Below are positions 26,924-35,582 of a stretch of DNA of 64,000 bases, one piece after another; position 1 is the stretch's first letter, and each line of letters begins with the position of its first letter. The notes beneath the pieces were generated by a model. It was given only the letters and a program-made list of their open reading frames with translations, searched no databases and was not told the origin of the DNA. Location of the stretch: NCBI GenBank assembly GCA_029203145.1, contig CP119309.1, positions 3,001,001 through 3,065,000 on the forward strand. The letters run 5' to 3'. Made by a program: the position numbers and the translations under genes. This stretch comes from Candidatus Brevundimonas phytovorans. GTDB taxonomy: Bacteria > Pseudomonadota > Alphaproteobacteria > Caulobacterales > Caulobacteraceae.

Positions 26924-26948
26924 GCGCCCATCCCCTTCAGAACAGGCC

Positions 26949-27431
26949 TCACTGGCCCGCCAGGGCGCGCATCATGTCCAGCCGGATCAGGCGCGCCAGA
27001 TCGGCGGCGGCCCGGTCCTCGCCGTCCTGCTGGGCGGTGATGGCGGCATAGGGCTGGTCGGCGGCGGCATAGGTGGTGGTCGTGGTCTGCGAGCCCTTGA
27101 TCGGGACGCCGCCGCTGGCCGGGGTCAGGGTCCAGTCGGCCTTGACCGTCAGCTCATAGCGGCTGGCCGTGTCGTCGATGCGACGACCCAGGGGCCGACG
27201 TTCCTGCGTCACTTCCGTCGCCAGCCGATAGAGGGGCTGGGCCGAACCATCGCGGCCGAAGGCGTCCTCCAGCTGCTCGCGCAGTCGGTAGCCGAGGCGG
27301 TTGTCGGGCGTGGTCACGGCGATGCGCGACAGGCCTGCGCCCACGCCTGTGTCACCATAGAGGGGCGTGAAGCCGCAGCCGGACAGCAGGGCCGCGCCCG
27401 CCACGGCGATCAGGGCGAGGGCGCGACGCAT
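26949..27431 (-). CDS. lptE: LPS-assembly lipoprotein LptE
   Basis: A 160-residue outer-membrane lipoprotein that forms a plug complex with LptD to insert lipopolysaccharide in the outer leaflet. The signal peptide ends with lipobox LLSGCGFTPLYG, where the CGFTPLYG after the cleavage site is typical of LptE. The start ATG shares one base with the leuS stop (TGATG), implying coupling. The order leuS-lptE-holA is common in proteobacteria. Confidence 0.9.
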   Translation of the reverse strand: MRRALALIAVAGAALLSGCGFTPLYGDTGVGAGLSRIAVTTPDNRLGYRLREQLEDAFGRDGSAQPLYRLATEVTQERRPLGRRIDDTASRYELTVKADWTLTPASGGVPIKGSQTTTTTYAAADQPYAAITAQQDGEDRAAADLARLIRLDMMRALAGQ

Positions 27432-30013
27432 CAGCCGGCCACCAGATTGACGATACGGTCGGGCACCACGATCACCTTGCGGACGCTGAGGTTGTTGGCG
27501 GCAAGGTAGGCCTGAACCGTCGGGTTGGCGAGAGCGGCGGCCTCGACTGTCGCATTGTCCGACCCGCGCGGCAGGACGACCTCGCCCCGACGCTTGCCGC
27601 CGATCTGGACGGGCAGGGTGACTTCGTCGTCAGCGGCCAGGGCCGCGTCAAACACGGGCCAGGGCGCGTCCAGAACCATGCCGGCCTCACCCAACCGCGC
27701 CCAGGCTTCTTCGGCCAGGTGGGGGGTGAAGGGGGCGATCAGGCGGGCCATGGTCGACAGGGCGGTTCTCCTCGCCTCAAAGCCGGCCTTGTCGTGCTGA
27801 CGCAGGGTGGCCAGGAAGGCGTAGAGCTTGGCGATGGCCGAGTTGAAGCGGAAGCCTTCGACGCCCTCGCTGACGGCCTTGATGGTCTTGTGCGTCTCGC
27901 GGATCAGGCTGGCGTCCACGTCGGCGTTGGCGGGCGCTGACGGATCCAGGCTGTCGAACTCGGTCCAGACGCGCTGGACGAAGCGGCTGGCGCCCTCGAC
28001 GCCGCCCGCCGACCACTGCACGTCGCGTTCGGGCGGGCTGTCCGACAGAACGAACAGGCGGCCAGCGTCGACGCCGTAGGCCTCGATGATGTCCTGGGGG
28101 GCGACGACGTTCTTCTTGGACTTGGACATCTTCTCGATGTCGCCGATCGTCAGGGCGGCGCCATTGGACAGACGGGTGGCGACGCGCTGGCCGTCCACCG
28201 TCTCGATGCGGACATCCGAAGGCTCGACCCAGCGCGGCTTGCCGCTGGCTTCATGGCCTTCGTAATAGGTCTCGTGGACCACCATGCCCTGGGTGAACAG
28301 GCCGGCGAAGGGCTCCTTCACGTCCATCAGGCCGGCGTCCGACAGGGCGCGGGTGATGAAGCGGGCGTAGAGCAGGTGCAGGACCGCGTGTTCGACGCCG
28401 CCGATATATTGATCGACCGGCAGCCACTTGGACGCGGCGGCCTTGTTGATCGGCGCATCGGCCTTGGGGTCGGCGAAGCGGGCGAAATACCAGCTGGAAT
28501 CGACGAAGGTGTCGAGCGTGTCGGTCTCGCGACGGGCCGCGCCGCCGCAGGTGGGGCAGGCGACGTGCTTCCAGGTCGGGTGACGGTCCAGCGGGTTGCC
28601 AGGCACGTCGAAGGTCACGTCCTTGGGCAGCTCGACCGGCAGTTGATCCGCCGGGACCGCCACCGGGCCGCAGGCCTCGCAGTGGATGATGGGGATGGGG
28701 CAACCCCAGTAGCGCTGGCGGCTGACGCCCCAGTCGCGCAGGCGATAGATGGTCTTCGCCTCGCCAGCCGCCGCCGCCTCGATGCGGGCGATGGCCTCGG
28801 CCTTGGCGGCGTCGATGTCCAGGCCGTTCAGGAAGTCGGAATGGAAGATCGAGCCGGGGCCGGTGTAGGCCTCATTGGCCACGGCGAAGTCGTCGCCGGC
28901 GCCTTCGGGACGGACGACCGGGATCACCGGCAGGTTGTATTTGCGGGCGAAGTCGAGGTCGCGCTGGTCGTGGGCCGGGCAGGCGAAGATGGCGCCCGTG
29001 CCGTATTCCGACAGGATGAAGTTGGCGATCCAGACCGGAACCTCGGCCCCGGTGAAGGGGTGGACCACCTTCAGACCCGTGTCCCAGCCGATCTTTTCGG
29101 CCTGTTCGATCTCGGCCTGAGAGGCCCCGCCCTTGCGGCATTCGGCGACGAAGGCGGCGACGCGCGGGTCGGCCTCGGCCAATTGCTTCGAGATGGGGTG
29201 ATCGGGGGCCAGGCCGACGAAGCTGGCGCCGAACAGGGTGTCGGGTCGGGTCGTGTAGACCTCGACGGCCTCATGCCCGGTCGGCGCGGCGTCGGGCGCA
29301 AAGGCCCACTTCATCTGCAGACCCCTGGAGCGGCCGATCCAGTTTTCCTGCATCAGGCGGACCTTGTCGGGCCAGCGGCCTTCCAGTTCGGACAGGCCGT
29401 CGATCAGATCGTCCGCATACTGAGTAATGCGCAGGAACCACTGGTTCAGCTTGCGCTTTTCGACCAGGGCGCCCGAGCGCCAGCCGCGCCCGTCGATGAC
29501 CTGCTCGTTGGCCAGGACCGTATTGTCGACCGGGTCCCAGTTGACCACGCCGTCCTTGCGATAGACCAGACCGCGTTTGTACAGCTCCAGGAACCAGGCC
29601 TGCTGCTTGCCGTAGTAGGCCGGGTCGCAGGTGGCGAACTCGCGGCTCCAGTCCAGCGACAGGCCCAGCAGCTTCAGCTGGTCGCGCATGGTGGCGATGT
29701 TGGACCAGGTCCAGTCGCCGGGGTGGACGCCGCGCTCCATGGCCGCGTTCTCGGCCGGCATGCCGAAGGCGTCCCAGCCCATCGGATGCAGGACGTCGTA
29801 CCCTTGCGCCCGCTTGTGACGCGCGACCACGTCGCCCATCACATAGTTGCGGGCGTGACCCATGTGGATGTTGCCCGACGGATAGGGGAACATCTCGAGG
29901 ACGTAGTATTTGGGCCGCCCGGTGTCCTCGTTCGACACGGAGAAGGCGTCAGCAGCCGCCCAGCGGGCTTGCTGGCGGGGTTCGGCGGTCTTGGACTCGT
30001 AACGAGTGGCCAC
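27431..30013 (-). CDS. leuS: leucyl-tRNA synthetase
   Basis: An 860-residue class I aminoacyl-tRNA synthetase charging tRNA-Leu. The HIGH motif appears as PYPSGNIHMGHARNYV near residues 41-56, and KMSKS as IEKMSKSKKNVV in the C-terminal half. The editing (CP1) domain lies between them. A zinc-like Cys pattern (CEACG and ACPTCGG) is visible in an insertion. The length is standard. The start is ATG 30013, and the 3' end overlaps lptE by one base. Confidence 0.97.
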   Translation of the reverse strand: MATRYESKTAEPRQQARWAAADAFSVSNEDTGRPKYYVLEMFPYPSGNIHMGHARNYVMGDVVARHKRAQGYDVLHPMGWDAFGMPAENAAMERGVHPGDWTWSNIATMRDQLKLLGLSLDWSREFATCDPAYYGKQQAWFLELYKRGLVYRKDGVVNWDPVDNTVLANEQVIDGRGWRSGALVEKRKLNQWFLRITQYADDLIDGLSELEGRWPDKVRLMQENWIGRSRGLQMKWAFAPDAAPTGHEAVEVYTTRPDTLFGASFVGLAPDHPISKQLAEADPRVAAFVAECRKGGASQAEIEQAEKIGWDTGLKVVHPFTGAEVPVWIANFILSEYGTGAIFACPAHDQRDLDFARKYNLPVIPVVRPEGAGDDFAVANEAYTGPGSIFHSDFLNGLDIDAAKAEAIARIEAAAAGEAKTIYRLRDWGVSRQRYWGCPIPIIHCEACGPVAVPADQLPVELPKDVTFDVPGNPLDRHPTWKHVACPTCGGAARRETDTLDTFVDSSWYFARFADPKADAPINKAAASKWLPVDQYIGGVEHAVLHLLYARFITRALSDAGLMDVKEPFAGLFTQGMVVHETYYEGHEASGKPRWVEPSDVRIETVDGQRVATRLSNGAALTIGDIEKMSKSKKNVVAPQDIIEAYGVDAGRLFVLSDSPPERDVQWSAGGVEGASRFVQRVWTEFDSLDPSAPANADVDASLIRETHKTIKAVSEGVEGFRFNSAIAKLYAFLATLRQHDKAGFEARRTALSTMARLIAPFTPHLAEEAWARLGEAGMVLDAPWPVFDAALAADDEVTLPVQIGGKRRGEVVLPRGSDNATVEAAALANPTVQAYLAANNLSVRKVIVVPDRIVNLVAG

Positions 30014-30097
30014 GGCGTATCCTGAGGTATCGCCTCAGGCGCGAAGCTTGAGGCGGCCCTGAGGTCTGCGTTGGGGTGGCGGAGGTAGAAGCGGCTC

Positions 30098-30544
30098 TTA
30101 GCGAGCCGCGTTGGCGAGATTAAGCTGACGCGCGCGGGTCAGGATGGCGTTTTCCAGATCGGTTTCCGTCTGGGCTGCAACCGGGGCGGCGGTCCAGGCG
30201 CCGGCGGCGTCCTTGACTTCCTTGGTCACGGACACGTTCAGGGCGTCGGCGCGCAGGCGGCGATCCAGGATGAAGACGGTGGCCTTGAAGCGCTCGTTCG
30301 GCGCTTGCGGGTTGACGTACCAGTCATAGTTGACGACGCCGCCCCAGGGGTCGGCGCTGGCCAGGGGCATGAAGGCCAGGGTGTCCAGCGTGGCGCGCCA
30401 CAGGTAGGCGTTCACGCCAATGCCCAACTGGGCGTCGGCCTTGGGAGCCTTATCCTTGGCGCCGACGAAAGGCAGGCTGGAGCAACCGCCCAGCAGCAGT
30501 CCCGACGCGATCAGGGCGACCGCAGCGCCGCGAACAAATGCCAT
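30098..30544 (-). CDS. DUF3576 domain lipoprotein
   Basis: A 148-residue exported protein with a lipoprotein signal (lipobox LLGGC near residue 21) and a DUF3576 domain, recognisable by LGIGVNAYLWRATLDTLAFMPLASADPWGGVVNYDWY. Family function is unknown; it is found widely in alphaproteobacteria, often beside leuS as here. It lies 84 bases upstream of leuS on the same strand and could head the leuS-lptE-holA operon. The start is ATG 30544. Confidence 0.85.
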   Translation of the reverse strand: MAFVRGAAVALIASGLLLGGCSSLPFVGAKDKAPKADAQLGIGVNAYLWRATLDTLAFMPLASADPWGGVVNYDWYVNPQAPNERFKATVFILDRRLRADALNVSVTKEVKDAAGAWTAAPVAAQTETDLENAILTRARQLNLANAAR

Positions 30545-30877
30545 TCCGAGATCTCCGTAAAGGTTCGAGGTCGAGCCGTGGAGCGAACCTCGAGCGCACG
30601 CGCTCCAAGGATACGCGCACGCCTGCGCCGCAGCCGCGCACTATAACACGGCGAAAAGGGGCCGTGACAAGGCGAAGCCGTGTTCGATCGTCGGTAAGTC
30701 GACTTATTGGCGTGGTCTCAGCGCCACAGCAACCGCAAGAGTCGTCGGGAACGGCCTGTGGATGACTACGTTTCGTTGACCGGGCGGACCAGCGGTGTCT
30801 AATCGCTGTGTCCTCGGGCTTCGGCCCCGGGTTCAGGAACAAGGTCCGGCGCGATCGTCGGGTCCAAGGGTTGGAAG
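30545..30877. other. divergent intergenic region between the DUF3576 gene and ntrZ
   Basis: This stretch of 333 bases holds no convincing ORF. A candidate promoter for ntrZ is TTGACC (30776-30781) with TAATCG (30800-30805) after an 18-base spacer. An AT-richer patch GCACTATAACACGG (30637-30650) could be the promoter of the divergent gene. Both are weak inferences. Confidence 0.35.
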
Positions 30878-31273
30878 ATGCGTTTCGTTGCGATCATCGC
30901 TGCGACTGTGAGCATCCTGGCGATCGCCGGGACGGCCCATGACGCCTCGGCCCAGGCCCGTCGCGCGCCCGTCGTTTCCCTGACCGAAGCCGCCCAGGCC
31001 TCGCATGCGACGCCTGCGCCGCAACGTCGTGGCCTGCGCTGGAACGACAGCGGCCGCTGGGGTCTGAACTTCAACCTGAACCAGCCGGTCGGCCGCGAAA
31101 CCGACTGGGGCGACGTCGAGGCCGGCGCCTACTACCGCCTCAGCCCGCGCTTGCGGGTTGGCGCCGCCGCCAATCTGGCCACGCCAGAAGTCGATCCGGC
31201 CCGCGCCCCTGAAAGCGCTGCCGACCGCCGCGCCGCCCCGCGCGTGCGTCTGGAAACCATCTTCAAGTTCTGA
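30878..31273 (+). CDS. ntrZ: NtrZ-family periplasmic regulatory protein
   Basis: A 131-residue secreted protein with a signal peptide (about 1-25, cleavage after ASA). It has a conserved beta-rich core, RRGLRWNDSGRWGLNFNLNQPVGRETDWGDVEAGAYYR in outline, and ends VRLETIFKF. In C. crescentus NtrZ acts in the periplasm to restrain the sensor kinase NtrY. Its gene lies next to cenR there, as it nearly does here. No ntrY homologue is in the window. The start is ATG 30878 after GGTTGGAAG. Confidence 0.82.
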   Translation: MRFVAIIAATVSILAIAGTAHDASAQARRAPVVSLTEAAQASHATPAPQRRGLRWNDSGRWGLNFNLNQPVGRETDWGDVEAGAYYRLSPRLRVGAAANLATPEVDPARAPESAADRRAAPRVRLETIFKF

Positions 31274-31286
31274 TCGCGTCTGGGCT

Positions 31287-31928
31287 CTAGGGCCGGAAAG
31301 CGGTCTGCACGGCGTCCACGCCTGCGATTCCGCGCGCGCCTGATCCGATCAGGGTCGCGGCGTTGTCGGCGCTGATCCCCCCCAGAGCATAGACCGGGCA
31401 GGGGGCGCTCGCCGCCATCGCCGTGAACCCTTCGATCCCCAGCGCGGCCTTGGCCCCCGAAAGGCCGCCCGCTGGAAAGACCGGCGACAGGATCATGGCG
31501 TCCAGATCGCGCGCGCCCGTCACCGTCTCAAGCGAATGCGCCGCCCCGGTCAGCAGCCAGTCGGGGCGCCGCACCGACAGGGCGTAGGCCGCTGACAGGG
31601 CCCGTTCCGGCAGGTGCACGCCGTCCGCCTCGATCCGCTCGGCCAGTTCGGCGTCCAGCCCGACCAGCAAGCGCACGCCCGCCGCCTGGGTCGCCGCCCG
31701 CAGTCGCAGACCGGTTTCCAGCGCGTCCGCCGCGCCGAAATGGCGGAAGGCGACGCCGGCGCCGGCGGGCAGGCGAGCCGCCGTTTCCCAGGGGCGGGGC
31801 GTGCGCGTCGGGTCGGTGAAGAAAAGCAGCGGGGGCAGGGGGCGTTTCGGCGGGCTGACAGCCGCCGCCGCACGGGCTAGAGCCGTCGCTGTCTGCCACA
31901 GCGTGTGCGCGTCTTCGGACAGGGTCAT
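31287..31928 (-). CDS. thiamine phosphate synthase-like (ThiE/TenI family) protein
   Basis: A 213-residue TIM-barrel protein of the ThiE/TenI superfamily. It shows LLFFTDPTRTPRPWETAARL near residue 35, GVHLPERAL (compare GVHLGQ in ThiE), ILSPVFPAGG (GPxF region) and the YALGGISADNAATL phosphate-binding loop. ThiE joins the pyrimidine and thiazole phosphates, while TenI isomerises the thiazole. Several ThiE catalytic residues look altered, so a TenI-like or divergent role is possible. Its ATG (31928) overlaps the divergent yggS ATG in a shared CATG. Confidence 0.75.
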   Translation of the reverse strand: MTLSEDAHTLWQTATALARAAAAVSPPKRPLPPLLFFTDPTRTPRPWETAARLPAGAGVAFRHFGAADALETGLRLRAATQAAGVRLLVGLDAELAERIEADGVHLPERALSAAYALSVRRPDWLLTGAAHSLETVTGARDLDAMILSPVFPAGGLSGAKAALGIEGFTAMAASAPCPVYALGGISADNAATLIGSGARGIAGVDAVQTAFRP

Positions 31929-32637
31929 GACCGCCTCTAATCCCGCTTCCGCCGTTCCGTCCATCCATGATCGCTTCGCCGCCGTGCGTGCGCGGATCGA
32001 CCGGGCCTGCGTCGAGGCGGGCCGCGACCCGGCCTCTGTGATCCTGACCGCCGTGTCGAAGACGCAAGGCCGTGACGCGCTGGAGGCGGCTCTGGCCACT
32101 GGCCAGCGCGTCTTCGGCGAGAACCGGGTGCAGGAGGCGCAGGCCCACTGGACCGAGCGCCGCGCCGCCCTTCCCGATCTGGAACTGCGCCTGATCGGCC
32201 CGCTGCAGACCAACAAGGCGGTCGAGGCGGTCGAACTGTTCGACGTCATCGAGACCCTGGACCGCGAGAAGCTGGCGGCGGCTCTGGCGACAGCGATGCG
32301 GAAGACCGGTCGGATCCCGCGCGTTCTGGTCCAGGTCAATACCGGCGCCGAGCCGCAGAAGGCAGGGGTCCTGCCCGAAGACGCCGACGCCCTCATCGCC
32401 GCCGCGCGCGACCGCCACGGCCTTATCGTCGAGGGCCTGATGTGCATCCCCCCCGCCGACGAAGCGCCCGAACCGCATTTCAGAATTCTGGCCGACATCG
32501 CCGCTCGAAACGGCCTCTCGGTGCTGTCGATGGGCATGAGCGGCGACTATGAAATCGCCATTTCCTGCGGCGCGACCCATGTCCGGGTCGGTTCGGCCCT
32601 GTTCGGGGAACGAAATGCGCCCCTAAAGCCCTCTTGA
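31927..32637 (+). CDS. yggS: PLP homeostasis protein (YggS/PROSC family)
   Basis: A 236-residue PLP-binding protein with an alanine-racemase-like barrel fold, involved in vitamin B6 and amino-acid homeostasis rather than catalysis. The PLP lysine lies in ILTAVSKTQGRDAL. FGENRVQEAQAHW, LRLIGPLQTNK, VLVQVNTGAEPQKAG and LSMGMSGDYEIAISCGATHVRVGSALFG are all family signatures. I chose ATG 31927. Translation from an upstream in-frame start would run antisense through the thiE-like gene. The starts of the two divergent genes overlap. Confidence 0.93.
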   Translation: MTASNPASAVPSIHDRFAAVRARIDRACVEAGRDPASVILTAVSKTQGRDALEAALATGQRVFGENRVQEAQAHWTERRAALPDLELRLIGPLQTNKAVEAVELFDVIETLDREKLAAALATAMRKTGRIPRVLVQVNTGAEPQKAGVLPEDADALIAAARDRHGLIVEGLMCIPPADEAPEPHFRILADIAARNGLSVLSMGMSGDYEIAISCGATHVRVGSALFGERNAPLKPS

Positions 32638-32695
32638 AGCGATGAAATAGCGGAGCACCCTTGGCGAACCTCTCAAGCCTCGCCATTCTCTAGTC

Positions 32696-33382
32696 ATGGC
32701 GACCCCCAAGACGATCCTCATCATCGACGACGACGACGACCTGCGCGAGGCCTTGGCCGAGCAGCTGGCGCTCCACGAGGAGTTTCGTCCCGTTCAGGCT
32801 TCCACCGCCACTGACGGGGTGCGTCAGGCGCGCGAGGTGCGCGCCGACCTGATCCTGCTGGACGTCGACCTGCCCGACATGGACGGCCGCGAGGCCTGCC
32901 GCCTGATCCGCAAGGCGGGCGTCTCGACCCCGGTCATCATGCTGACGGCCCAGTCGTCGGATTCCGACGCCATCCTGGGTCTGGACTCGGGGGCCAACGA
33001 CTACGTCACCAAGCCCTTCCGCTTCGCCGTCCTCTTGGCCCGTATCCGCGCTCACCTGCGCAGCCACGAGCAGTCCGAGGACGCCGTCTTCCAGATCGGT
33101 TCCTACGAGTTCCGCCCGGCGTCGAAGATGATGCTGGACGACAAGGGCAAGAAGGTCCGGTTGACGGAAAAGGAAACCAACATCCTCAAATACCTCTATC
33201 GCGCCGGGGCCAAGCCCGTGTCGCGCGAGGAGCTGCTGACCGAGGTCTGGGGCTACAACGCCGGGGTCACCACCCACACCCTGGAAACCCACATCTATCG
33301 CCTGCGCCAGAAGATCGAGCCCGAGCCGGGTCAGGCGCGTCTGCTGCTGACCGACGCGGGCGGCTACCGCCTCCAGCCCTGA
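32696..33382 (+). CDS. cenR: OmpR-family response regulator (CenR-like)
   Basis: A 228-residue response regulator. The receiver domain has acidic residues DDDDD at 11-15, the phosphorylatable Asp56 in LILLDVDLPDMDG, and Lys in YVTKPFRF near 104. The C-terminal winged helix (about 125-228) includes LTEKETNILKYLYRAGAKPVSREELLTEVWGYN. In C. crescentus CenR is an essential regulator of envelope integrity controlled by CenK. The near-neighbour NtrZ and the overall sequence support orthology, although no CenK kinase is in the window. The start is ATG 32696. Confidence 0.85.
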   Translation: MATPKTILIIDDDDDLREALAEQLALHEEFRPVQASTATDGVRQAREVRADLILLDVDLPDMDGREACRLIRKAGVSTPVIMLTAQSSDSDAILGLDSGANDYVTKPFRFAVLLARIRAHLRSHEQSEDAVFQIGSYEFRPASKMMLDDKGKKVRLTEKETNILKYLYRAGAKPVSREELLTEVWGYNAGVTTHTLETHIYRLRQKIEPEPGQARLLLTDAGGYRLQP

Positions 33383-33389
33383 GGGTTAC

Positions 33390-34313
33390 ATGAGCGAGCG
33401 TCGTCCGACCCCGCCTCTGGTGGCGCTTCGGGCCTTCGACGCCGCCGCCCGTCTGGGCAGCTTCCGCGAGGCCGCCGAGGAGCTGGGCGTCACGCCCGGC
33501 GCCGTCAGCCGTCACATCAAGGCGCTGGAGATGCGGCTGGGCCTGCGTCTGTTCGACCGTTTCAACCGCTCGGTGGTTCTGACCGCCGACGGCCGCCGGC
33601 TGGCCCAGGGCGTGGCCGACGCCTTCGAACGGCTGGAAAGCGCCCTGGAGGCCGTGCGGCCGGGCCGCAGCCGTCAGCTGCGGATCTCCGCCCTGCCGTC
33701 GCTGGCGGGCAAGTGGCTGTCGCCGCGCCTGCACCGTTTCAGCGAGGACAACCCGGACCTGGACCTGATCGTCTTCGCCGAAGACCGAATCGCCGACCTG
33801 TCGAACGGCGAGGCTGACGTGGCCCTGCGCTACGGCGAAGGGCCCTATCCCGGTCAGGTCGCGCGTCGGTTGATGAGCGAACGCCTGATCCCGGTCTGCG
33901 CCCCGTCCTTGGCGGCGGCGCGGTCGATGCGGACCCCGGCGGATCTTCTGGACGCCGTGCTGATCCATGAATCCTGGCACGACCTGCCCTTCGCCGACCG
34001 CATGGGGTGGAAGGCCTGGTTCGAGAGCGCGGGCGTTGCCGACCCCCGCGTCCAGCACCTGCGCGGCCCGGTCTTCAGCCACAGCCATCTGGCGCTGGAG
34101 GCCGCCCTGTCGGGACGCGGCGTGGCCCTGACCTCGGCGCCCCTGGCGGCGGACGACCTGAAGGAGGGGCGTCTGATCCAGCCGGTCGATCACGCCCTGA
34201 CCAACAACCTGGCCTACTGGGCCGTGGTCCTGCCCGAACGCGCCGACGAGCCCAAGCTGCGGCGCTTCCTGAACTGGATCGAAGCCGAGGCCCATGCCGA
34301 TCCCGTCGAGTGA
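33390..34313 (+). CDS. LysR-family transcriptional regulator (GcvA-like)
   Basis: A 307-residue regulator with an N-terminal winged helix-turn-helix (about 8-67, LVALRAFDAAARLGSFREAAEELGVTPGAVSRHIKALE). A periplasmic-binding-like effector domain follows, with RQLRISALPSLAGKWLSPRL. The overall pattern is of the GcvA subgroup. The effector and targets are unknown. It starts 7 bases after the cenR stop (ATG 33390), so the two may be co-transcribed. It is followed by a 39-codon membrane peptide gene. Confidence 0.88.
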   Translation: MSERRPTPPLVALRAFDAAARLGSFREAAEELGVTPGAVSRHIKALEMRLGLRLFDRFNRSVVLTADGRRLAQGVADAFERLESALEAVRPGRSRQLRISALPSLAGKWLSPRLHRFSEDNPDLDLIVFAEDRIADLSNGEADVALRYGEGPYPGQVARRLMSERLIPVCAPSLAAARSMRTPADLLDAVLIHESWHDLPFADRMGWKAWFESAGVADPRVQHLRGPVFSHSHLALEAALSGRGVALTSAPLAADDLKEGRLIQPVDHALTNNLAYWAVVLPERADEPKLRRFLNWIEAEAHADPVE

Positions 34314-34411
34314 TCTGAACTCACTCGACCTAGCCTAACCGTGGTTTGTCCACAGCGGGTCGATAGACCATGTTCGGCGCATTCGGATCTCCCCGCCGAA
34401 AGGACCCAGAC

Positions 34412-34531
34412 ATGAAACTCGTTCATCCCCGCGCCGACGCCTCGTTCGAAGCCGTCGTCGTCTTCACCGGCAGCGTCACCCTGATCCTGCTGGGCGTTCT
34501 GGCCGGCGCCAAGCTGCTCGGCGCCGCCTGA
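34412..34531 (+). CDS. 39-residue single-pass membrane peptide
   Basis: The short ORF encodes MKLVHPRADASFEAVVVFTG followed by a hydrophobic helix SVTLILLGVLAGAKLLGAA. AAAGGACC-like sequence (GAAAGGACCC) precedes the ATG at 34412 at good spacing, and base usage is coding-like. One transmembrane segment spans about residues 14-37. It lies between the LysR gene (99 bases upstream) and a convergent gene whose stop is 2 bases away. No family is recognised; single-pass peptides of this size often act on larger membrane complexes. Confidence 0.55.
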   Translation: MKLVHPRADASFEAVVVFTGSVTLILLGVLAGAKLLGAA

Positions 34532-34533
34532 GG

Positions 34534-35493
34534 TCAGACCGAGGAGGTTCGTTCGGCGATCCGTCGGATGTGCCGCTCCAGCGCGACCAGGACGAAGAAG
34601 AACATCACCACCAGGAAGCCGCCCGCGATCTGCAGCGCCAGCAGCAGACGCGGCGCGATTCCCTGCCTCAGGGCTTCGCGGTCGCCGCGCTTGGCTTCAG
34701 CCGCAGCGGCGTTCTGATCGGCCTTCTGTAGCCATAGGGCGCGGAAGGCTTCGTCGGCCCTGCCGAACGCCACCAGGGGACTGACGATCCCTTCGGGGTA
34801 GGCGGCGACGCATTGCTCGACCGGAACGTTGCGGCTGACATTGCAGCCATAGGGCGGATAGTACCAGCCCGAGCAGGCCGTGCTATTGGAATCCCACACG
34901 GTGCGACGCACATACTGGGTCGAGCACTGACGCGCAGTCTTCTGTGCAACTTTGTATTCATTAAGCTTTTTCACCACGGCCGGATCAGCCATGGCTGTCG
35001 TCACTGCGGCCCGCGCCTGCGCCTGATAGTCAGGGTTGTCGACGAAGAGGGCGACATCGGGCGCTTCTCCGCCAGCATAGGTTCCCAGGTCATAGCCTAG
35101 GGCGTCCATCAGTTCGGCTGGACTGAGCGTCTTGTCTTCGGGCTTATTGTAGGCGGTCGAGGCGCGCTGATAGAGCGCGTAATACCCAGGAAAGATGTCT
35201 TTGACGAAGCGAGCGTGACGCGCGCGGGCCTCGGCGGGAAGGCCATCGTTGGCGTCGCTCTGACGTGCGGACATAGGGGCGCGCATGGCGCTGGCGACTT
35301 CGGCACCGCTGACGGCGGTGGGCGCGGCGTCAACCTTGGTAGAAACAAAGAAGCGCCAGGCCGCATCGCCCGCGAAGAACAGGGCTGCGATCAGGCAGAT
35401 GGTGGCTACCCCCAGGACGCCGACCCTCAGAATCGACAGGTAGGAGCGTTCGACGCGATCCAGCTGGATCGTGCTCAGGCCTCGTTTTGACAT
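34534..35493 (-). CDS. bitopic membrane protein of unknown function
   Basis: A 319-residue protein with a cytoplasmic N-terminus, a transmembrane helix about 23-45 (LRVGVLGVATICLIAALFFA), a long periplasmic domain and a second helix near 285-307. The periplasmic part contains four cysteines, in RQCSTQY, TACSGWYYPPYGCN and VEQCVAAYP, likely forming disulfides. No family is recognised. The start is ATG 35493 with a GGGGGG Shine-Dalgarno-like run; the longer frame to 35763 overlaps xth and is rejected. The central part is slightly lower in GC than neighbours. Confidence 0.7.
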   Translation of the reverse strand: MSKRGLSTIQLDRVERSYLSILRVGVLGVATICLIAALFFAGDAAWRFFVSTKVDAAPTAVSGAEVASAMRAPMSARQSDANDGLPAEARARHARFVKDIFPGYYALYQRASTAYNKPEDKTLSPAELMDALGYDLGTYAGGEAPDVALFVDNPDYQAQARAAVTTAMADPAVVKKLNEYKVAQKTARQCSTQYVRRTVWDSNSTACSGWYYPPYGCNVSRNVPVEQCVAAYPEGIVSPLVAFGRADEAFRALWLQKADQNAAAAEAKRGDREALRQGIAPRLLLALQIAGGFLVVMFFFVLVALERHIRRIAERTSSV

Positions 35494-35582
35494 TGTCCCC
35501 CCCAGGACGTGGTGCGACTCGGCCAGAAGCTTAGCCGTTATTGTCGTCCAGGGCCAACGAGGCTCCGGATGGTTGGGGTCTT

